From NCBI RefSeq assembly GCF_001039355.2, contig NW_019775924.1, positions 744,285 through 808,284 of the forward strand: a DNA stretch of 64,000 nt. Direction: 5' to 3'. Source of the DNA: Lingula anatina. Its lineage: Eukaryota; Brachiopoda; Lingulata; Lingulida; Lingulidae. Positions 56,218 through 64,000 of this stretch are shown here, piece after piece. Within the stretch, counting starts at the first letter, position 1. Each line of letters opens with the position of its first letter. Below the pieces are notes generated by a model. It saw only the letters and a program-made list of their open reading frames with translations, ran no database searches and had not been told where the DNA came from. The translations under genes were made by a program, and so were the position numbers.

Positions 56218-57300
56218 AAAAATGACTGTTTATTCATTGATTTATTATTACTTTATTTTGTTTTTATTTATGTTCAACTTGTTAAATCTGCAAAGTTCAC
56301 TTTTATGACTTTCCAAGTATCAGTCAGGTGTGCAAATTTAGGCAGAATAAAAGCTTATTGTGTGTTATGCCTAGAATTATTTCATTTTATTAATGTTTAT
56401 TTGATGTGTGATCCAGTAAAATACAGAAAAAAGAAATATAAACTTAAGTTACATTTTCTACTACAGAACAATTTAGAAAAAATTATACATAAAAATCAAT
56501 TGTGTGATTTTAGGCAGAATAAAAGCTCATTCTGTGTGTTATGCCTGAAATTATTTTGTTTTATTAAATTTAATGTTTATTTGATGTGTGATCCAATTAA
56601 GTACAGAAAAATGAAAAAGAAGCTTAAGTTACTTTTATTACTACAAAATAGTTAAGAAAAAATTATATGTATTGCTTAGAAAACCATCACTGAATATAAA
56701 CTTTATACTGTTATAATTGCAAGAAAGGATGAACAGATATGACTGTATATTCATTGATTTATTATTAATTTATTTTGTTTTTATTTATATTCAGCTTGTT
56801 AAATCTGCAAAATTCACTTATAAGACTTTGCCAAATATAAATCAAGTGTGTGATTTTAGGCAGAATAAAAGCTTATTCTGTGTGTTATGCCTGGAATAAT
56901 TTTGTTTAATTAATGTTTATTTGATGTGTGATCCAGTAAAGTACAGAAAAATGAAATAGAAACTTCAGTTACATTTATTACTACAAAATAGTTTAGGAAA
57001 AATTATACATATAAATTAAGCGTGCTTATTCTGTGTGTTATGCCTGGAATTATTTTGTTTTATTAATGTTTATTTGATGTGTGATCCAGTAAAGTACAGA
57101 AAAATGAAATATAAACTTCAGTTACATTTATTACTACAAAACAGTTTTGAAAAAATTATACATATAAATCAAGTATGTGATTTTAGGCAGAATAAAAGCT
57201 TATACTGTGTGTTATGCCTGGAATTATTTTGTTTAATTTATGTTTATCTAATGTGTGATCCAGTAAAGTACAGAAAAATGAAATAGAAACTTATTCAGTA
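56218..57300 (+). repeat. Tandem repeat array downstream of AARSD1
   Basis: Units of roughly 160-175 bp recur, each with GGCAGAATAAAAGCTTAT, TGTGTGTTATGCCTGGAATT, TTAATGTTTATTTGATGTGTG, ATCCAGTAAAGTACAG and TTACATTTATTACTACA. Starts of the GGCAG element are at 56341, 56513, about 56860 and about 57186; a copy near 57028 lacks the first part. A longer segment (56218-56340) recurs at 56739-56857, so the array has higher-order structure. Each unit carries AATAAA. Confidence 0.8.
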
Positions 57301-57312
57301 ATATGTCTAACC

Positions 57313-57313
<1 letters not shown>

Positions 57314-57389
<76 letters not shown>
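57314..57389. repeat. Poly-T tract of 76 nt
   Basis: Uninterrupted T run between the tandem repeat array and an interspersed repeat. It could be the A-tail of a minus-strand retroposon. Confidence 0.95.
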
Positions 57390-57390
<1 letters not shown>

Positions 57391-57443
57391 TGCCATTTAA
57401 TCTCAAACATACTGGATATGGTGACAAATATTTAAAGATGCAT

Positions 57444-57816
57444 ACAAAGTTAATTTTTTGTCACAAAAACCAACCAAATGCCAGCATATAGTTTCAAATG
57501 GTATAACTAAGAGAATTACCAAAAAGCATTGTTTAATTTTACCTGAAAATGATGTTTGAACGGATTTTTCTGCTAGCATTCTATGCTGTATGTCAATGAG
57601 GCAGAAAAGTAGGTCAGGAAAGTAGGTTAAATTTCCAACCAAAAATTTAAACAAAGGAGCAGTCTAAAGCTCTTTTATGACTGATCGAGTGATCTATTCA
57701 ATTTATCCCTTGGCATGTCAAATTTATTTGAGTAGTATAAGAAACTAGTAGAAGTGGTTTACATGTGTTATTGGGAATCCACGCTCCACCGATGCTCGGT
57801 TCGTATGTACCTTTAA
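57444..57816 (+). repeat. Interspersed repeat, copy 1
   Basis: About 373 bp matching 63629-64000 in inverted orientation, with scattered mismatches. The right-hand boundary of identity falls at TTAA (57813-57816); the other end cannot be fixed because copy 2 leaves the window. No coding capacity. Class unknown. Confidence 0.8.
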
Positions 57817-58637
57817 AGCCATCTCAGATCCCAGAGGTATAAAAATGTTATTTGACAATCTTATTGAATGGTGCACTTATTTAGCCATTTTGCCCTTTTA
57901 CAAATAGGGCACATAAGTTTCGTTTGCATATGAGATGATATACCAACTTCTGGAAACAGATTTGCTTACTTTCTGCTTACTGTACAGTAAAATATAGGAT
58001 ATTTTTATCTTGCTCTGTCTGCCAGCTGTTTGACCTTATCCATAGCTATAGGGAATTTAAAAAAAAACTGCTATAACTGTGCTGAATAAACACCCCAAAA
58101 CAAAGCAGAAAGCCATGTGGACAGTTAAAATCTTTTGATTAGACCACCAAAATGCCCCTGCAAATGACGCTAATTCAAATCTCTCTACTGTGGATTATTT
58201 CCATGGTAGCCAGTTCCTTCAAATTATTGTTTTTTAATTTCAATTTTAAATGATTGATCAAAACAAGATTTTTCTCAATCGATGACTCAAATGTTAGTTC
58301 ACAAGAAACCAAAATATAGATATGCACTGAATCGTCAATTTTGGAAAAAAAAAAGAAATATAAAATGGTGATATTGTATCTATAATGTCTCTAAAGCCTT
58401 TTTAATTAATTTTTTTTCAGATATATTCAGTATAAGTATAATACATGTATGTAAGCACAAGTTGGGGCTCCTGACTAAATATGCTAAGAACAAAGAATTG
58501 GAAAGATAAATTGAAGTCTGATTTTCAGTTCATTTCAGTTACTGTCTTAAAATGTAGTACAGTGATTTCAACTGTAAATTGGCCTGTCAGTTGTTCTACT
58601 GTCTTAATCGACTCCAATTAGTACTTTGCTTGAGTGT
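57817..58637. other. Intergenic sequence between AARSD1 repeats and the ACE 3' end
   Basis: AT-rich, probably including the 3' UTR of the minus-strand ACE gene. No other gene supported. Confidence 0.5.
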
Positions 58638-61600
58638 TCACCTTAAAATGTAAAGCGCCAATACAGATATAAAGGCTACTATAAAGAAACCATTGTGCAA
58701 CCTTCCTGTTGAATTTGCTGGTTTGGCAGTTGAAGGAACAGAAGTAGTCGTGTAATACTCAATTGGACATTCTTCAGACCATGTTATGGTCTGACCTTGA
58801 TTCTGGACCTTTAGCCAATCAATTAGAGGCTTGAAGTAGAGCAAGATGGCGTTAGCGGACATGTTACGGGTCCCTGTAACTTTCTCCAGTGCCTCTGGCC
58901 ATGGTTTACTGGATCCAAGTTTTAGCATGTTACTAAAATATAAAGGTAAACAGATAACATTAAAGGTTTAATTGCATTAGATTTCACAGTTGGTAGGGAT
59001 TGTGTTAGTTGTGATGATGTTTGGGTGTAATTGCTGTCGGTGTGATAGTTACACTGGATTGTTTTTGGCAAATATATGCAGTCATCGGAAGAAGTGTTTT
59101 ACAATGCTTGAGGCTATTGTGACATTATGCAACAGTTATACTGTAAAATGTTTTGCATTTTCACTGGGGGAATGCAGAAATGCTATTTCTTCTATATTTA
59201 TATACTTGTTGATTCTAAATTTAAATATATAGCTAGAATTTACAAACAGTAATTCCATCTTGTGTTGTAGTAGTGAATTATGTCTTGGTACACTTTCCAT
59301 AGCTTTCTGTTGAGGGTTGCATACTAATAAATAGGAACTTAGTAACTGATAATTTAATCAAAATAATGTATATCAGACTAATGAAATGATATGTAATGAA
59401 CTAACAATATGTATTTTATTTAGTATGCAATTTTACAGCCACATTACCCAAGTTTTGCTCCTGCCTCTGTAGATCGATAGATGTCACACATGTGCAAGGG
59501 ACCTGTCTGATTGGCTGTGTTACAGAGGGCCTCGTGGAACTGGAACTGTAGGACATAACTAACAAAATACCTGAAGACATAAAGGTTTAAAAATGAATTA
59601 GATTGTCTTGTTTTAGAATGTTTTTAGTATGGAGAGAAATCAAATAGAGATTTCTCAAGCTTATACAGCTCTATTGTTAACTTTCTTTGAAAATACTCTT
59701 AAAGACTCATGCTTAAGCCAATTTGGTGTGGACATATATTTTTGAATTTTGAATAATCACCTGAAAATTGTTTACAAAGCATAAAATCCCTCTCCTAAAT
59801 ATGAGAATGCCATAGCCACTTTTATTCAAAAAGTTGCATCATATTAATTAATGAGTATTTTTTTCACACAGAGATGTAAATGCTCAATATTGGAAACTGT
59901 GTATAAAAACAATCACACAAACTGATTGATAATTCATCAAAATTTAGAAACTTGGATAGAAAGGTACCAAGAATAAACTGCATTTTAATATGCACCATTA
60001 TATTACTTTCTGTTATCTAATGTATACTAAATGCCTTTCATGTAAATTAGTCAGGATCTGGAAGTTCATTTTATACCAAGAACCTAGCAATGGTTAACAT
60101 ACAATTTCAATATACACTGAAAATGAACCTTATATATGGCGTATTAGCTGGTATATGATACTTGGCACCAGGATCAAAATCGCTTTCATTCCTGTGTATT
60201 GGGGGAGAAACGCCTTGGTATTTGCACCTGAAAAGAATCAATATCTTTGATGAATTGTTTTATATTTGAAATTCCCCTTTACAGTATGCAGATAATGAGG
60301 TGTCTTGGAAATAAGCGGCATGAAGATGTATATTGATGCAATTTCATTCATCAAATTCTTGACAATGGGCTATTAAGCTACACTGATTCTTGTTTTCAAT
60401 CGGAAAAGTAATTTTTCAATTCCACTTCAGTGATAACTTTGCTAAGACGGAAAGAAAAAGATTTTTCATTCGGAGGATTTTTGATATATGGAGTGCATTA
60501 GGTGTGCGACCACAAAATAAGGCCATTTCTACCCCGCGTTGAAAAAATTACTGGATTCTGGCCGAATGAACATAATACAAAACCAATCCCGTTGGGTCGA
60601 ATGAAAGCAAAATATGAATGTGTTAGTTGTGAAAACGGCACACCTGAGCACATTGCGAATGCGTTACGTGCCACACCTACCGTAACTTCCACCACTCTTT
60701 GTTATATTCCTCAAACTTTATTGACCCATTAAAGACACCCCAGCGCCATTGGTCCATCAAATATCCAAATGGAATAAAGGCAATTTTGTCCAGGGCAATG
60801 CTCATTAGATAGTTTATGACACTCTCTACAAGAAAAAAAGGATTGATGCTTATTAGCATAGCATCACGACTTTTAATGTTTGGCACTTGTTGGAAGTCAA
60901 CAAAATGCCTATTAAGTATGATGGAAATGGTACACTACAAAACACAGAAAACGGAAAACGCGAGATTTCCCAAATATTTCATTGTTTTTACCATTGTCAT
61001 TGGTAACGTTGTCCAGCAGGCCGATCTCTTTCAAATGTGTTGGCGTGGAGACTGAGAGGGCCAGTACGTCACCAACAGCCTCGTGGAACCCTGTAAGTAT
61101 TAGGACAGAGAATTGGAGTGCGTCTTAGTTGTGTCTTGCTTAAACAAAGTTTAAACCTAGCATTTCTCTATTGTAACCTGTATTCCTAGAGCTATGTGCT
61201 GCACAGTACGTGTTAGAAATAGGGCCTTTATCTTGTTTCTATAAATACGAACATTTGTAAACGCGCAATTTATTCATTTATTACGTTTGCTCTTTTATTT
61301 CATTTTATTCATTAATTTTATGAGGGGGTGATTCCTTTTTTCAGAACAATCTTTACGAATCTCACAATAGTTTTTTTTTTTCCAAATCAGTATTCATTCT
61401 AATGAATGTAACTTCTTGTACATTAAGGAGGAGTTAACTAAGTACTTATTCAAAGCAAAAGCAACACACGCAATCCATACCGGGATTTGCCCCCCTCCTG
61501 TACACAACCGGCTGTTCCTTGTACTGGAGATAATACTCCACATGGCCCATTTCATGGTGGACTGTGATCAGATCATCCATCGTGATGTCTGTGCACTGTT

Positions 61601-63462
61601 TGATTCTGACAAAAAAGAAACCCAATGACTCATTTATCTCTTTGGGAGCATTCACAACCAGCTATTTTGCGGACTAACTAGTATGCGGATCAAATATGGC
61701 GCCACCCACCCCGAAAACATGCCGTGATTTAATTGCCCTGCCTCTGCTGGAACGGCCCGCGTGGGAGGCGTGGAAACCATTGTATCATTGTTAGGGGATG
61801 ATATGCGTGCTATAGAGCCCCCCCCCCCTAGAGAACTTGTTACAGATCAAAAGAAAAAATCACGAGGGAGACCCCTATGCTTTGTATATCTGGTCGTCTT
61901 GTGACGTCAGCTCACTATTACTGATCTAATTTTGAGCGGTTACAAAGGCCACCAATGTTGACATTTACCTGAAGTCTTTTTTGTTGTAAAAATCCCAGGC
62001 TGACGCGTGACACACAACCTTACGTCCATCCGTAGGCTTCTCTAGCATGGAATGATCCCAAAACTCCTGTGGCATTGCTTCCAAACCCAGCGAAGTGAAG
62101 AATTCGTCAGAAATGTTGAACATTCTACGGGGCGTGTAATTCTAAATCAAATTCCAAGAATTCATTTAAAAAAAACACACACACACACCTTGCAGTGTTG
62201 TGCTTGGGAGATAAAAACACTGCCGTATTTCAATGCTGAGGTGCAATTTCACACCGCTTACGAGTGAAACATTTTCAATGCTCTAATATTGTGTTTATAT
62301 CTTAATTTATAGATGTCAATACTAAAAAAAATATAGATGCCACCACACAAAAAATATCCAGTACAATAACTGTTGAATAAATTTTTATACTTTCAGAAGG
62401 TAGAGAACTTATGAGCCCGTCATTACCAGTTCCTTCATCTTAGGGGTGACGTCAACGCTAGGTTTCCCAGCAAAAGGCTCCACGATGTCGAATATATTGT
62501 TCCAACTTTGGGCCCACATATTCCCTTGAAAAAATAATCAGTGAAATGCTTTACTTAGCGTCATACTGAGAGTACGTCCAATGGCGTCATGTGTGTTGAT
62601 GTCGAATAAAAAATATTTTGTTTTCACTTCACAATATATATTCACAATACGGTATAAATTTATATATCATCAAAGGCATATCAGTGACATACATATCTTG
62701 AATGACTTCAATATCATATTTTATAAATGCTGATTTCATTCTATAATGGGGCTAACCCAACGCAATATATTGAAGCATATTTTTCATAATGTTTTGAAAT
62801 CGTGTCAATGCATTATCACTCGTATAATACTTGAATTCATCTCGAACAAAATTTTTGGTCTACAGTAATCACAACATTTTAAAGGGATGGCAACCGTTCA
62901 TTTTGGCAAAAAAAAAAAAAAAAAAAAAAAAAATCCTGGGGTAAATGACGATTTTTCCATATTTGCCTATGGTTAATGAATCAAAGTTAGTCCATTTTTT
63001 TAAAGTTTGGTTTCTGTAATTATTTCTTAAGGGATTATTACGGAGGTATAGCCATCTATGAAGGCTCACATGGTCTGATGACAAGCAGAGATTCCAGAAT
63101 AATTGCGATAACCGCTGTTTTGGTGGTAAAATACGAATCTCATAAGAAAAGTTATTATCTCTTTAAAATTACATATATCACAACACATCAAGGTTTAACA
63201 AACTGTGATATTGCAAGATTAAGTTGTCGCATACTTCCGAACCACATCTATAACGTGATAACACCCATACCTAATAAGTGAGCTGGAATGTGTCCACTCG
63301 GTGGAAACAAGCTCTCTCCATATTTTGCCTTCAGTTTATTCTTCACATAGGCGTGTAGGTTAAGGTAGAGCGGTTTCATCTCCTCATACAGTTGCTCTAG
63401 TTGATCCCGGAAGTCGGCAGTGTCGTACCAGGATCTCCAGTAGTCCCCTGTGTCTCGGTACC
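58638..63462 (-). CDS. Angiotensin-converting enzyme (M2 metallopeptidase), 5' part outside window
   Basis: Nine in-phase exons: 63462-63271, 62524-62427, 62141-61969, 61605-61481, 61090-60992, 60825-60681, 60227-60129, 59570-59448, 58932-58638. They encode the last 448 residues; the start lies beyond the right edge. The zinc site is [14 protein letters not shown], with the downstream ligand Glu in [17 protein letters not shown]. Further ACE signatures are WRSWYDT, PIPAHLL-like [62 protein letters not shown] (Lys and Tyr of the C-terminal carboxylate pocket) and QFQFHEALC. The family removes C-terminal dipeptides from small peptides at the cell surface or after secretion. The protein ends in a Thr/Ser-rich linker and a hydrophobic tail, [16 protein letters not shown], with nothing after it, which suggests a GPI-anchor signal. 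Whether there are one or two catalytic domains is not visible. Confidence 0.93.
62908..62933. repeat. Poly-A tract in an ACE intron
   Basis: Run of 26 A in the intron between the exons at 63271 and 62524. The remainder of that intron (62525-63270) is AT-rich and shows no gene. Confidence 0.9.
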
Positions 63463-63628
63463 CTGCAAGAATGGCAGAAAGCATTGTATTTTTGGTTTGA
63501 GTGGATAAGCTTGATACCGCAATAAAAAATGTTCAGTGAAATACTGTGAGCATGTTCAAGTTTCGGATTTTTGAGCCCCACTCGTAAGTGGAGACGTTTT
63601 ATTAGATATAGCGAGCTCTAAATCTGGT

Positions 63629-64000
63629 TAAAGGTACATACGAACCGAGCATCGGTGGAGCATGGATTCCCAGTAACACCTGTAAACCACTTCTACTAGA
63701 TTCTTATATGACTCAAATAAATTCGACATGCCAAGGGATAAACTGAATAGATCACTCGATCAGCCATAAAAGACCTTTAGACTGCTCCTTTCTTTAAATT
63801 TTTGGTTGTAAATTTAACCTACTTCCGTGACCTACTTTCCTGCCCCATTGACATACAGCTTAGAATGCCAGCAGAAAAATCTGTTCAAACATCATTTTTG
63901 GGTAAAATTAAACAATGCCTTTTGGTAATTCTCTTAGTTATACTACTTGAAACTATATGCTGGCATTTGGTTAGTTTTTGTGACAAAAAATTGACTTTGT
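63629..64000 (-). repeat. Interspersed repeat, copy 2, inside an ACE intron
   Basis: Inverted match to 57444-57816. TTAA lies at the boundary of similarity (63628-63631), as in copy 1. The element continues past the window end. Confidence 0.8.

Noticed and set aside
57303-57491. ORF beginning with a Phe run
   Set aside because: Translation of the poly-T tract.

Overview
This is animal nuclear DNA: AT-rich, with spliced genes (GT-AG introns, many 0.1-2 kb), several-kb introns, microsatellites and transposon remnants. Nothing in it is prokaryotic. Gene content and heterozygosity suggest a marine invertebrate (lophotrochozoan or invertebrate deuterostome); I cannot name the species. I reconstructed five gene models by joining splice sites in phase.

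Layout. (1) 13-7896, minus: 5' two thirds of a GH31 alpha-glucosidase closest to lysosomal acid alpha-glucosidase, but with an N-terminal membrane anchor, stem and trefoil domain; it runs off the left edge. (2) 8850-9720: a decayed Tc1/mariner transposase. (3) 9976-12964, plus, and 14715-17765, minus: two convergent two-exon Gal3ST-type sulfotransferases. (4) About 18915-46746, minus: one very large MBD5/MBD6-like gene (about 3012 residues, MBD plus PWWP). Its MBD is split by an intron of over 10 kb. (5) 48767-56039, plus: AARSD1 (AlaX-type alanyl-tRNA editing protein), head-to-head with the MBD gene. (6) 56218-57390: a tandem repeat block and a 76-nt poly-T. (7) 58638-63462, minus: the 3' part of an angiotensin-converting enzyme (M2 peptidase) gene with an HEMGH zinc motif, running off the right edge.

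Assembly structure. The window has three single-N positions (33324, 42368, 51327). Each lies at or within about 150 nt of the boundary of a near-identical direct duplication (29323-33323/33325-37512; about 37620-42366/42505-46922; about 49530-51083/51328-52880). The copies differ by scattered substitutions, microsatellite lengths, a 215-bp MITE present in one copy only, and a roughly 320-bp indel. The best reading is that both alleles of a highly heterozygous individual were placed in series. The apparent second MBD exon and the repeated AARSD1 exons are then alternate haplotypes, not paralogs.

Functionally the genes look unrelated: a carbohydrate-digesting ectoenzyme, two Golgi sulfotransferases, a chromatin factor, a tRNA proofreading enzyme and a peptidase. 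Points for follow-up: the haplotype-specific MITE with an exact empty site; a one-base frameshift in the MBD gene, supported by phase arithmetic; the large N-terminal extension ahead of the MBD; a GPI-like tail on the ACE; and an AARSD1 haplotype that appears to lack an exon.
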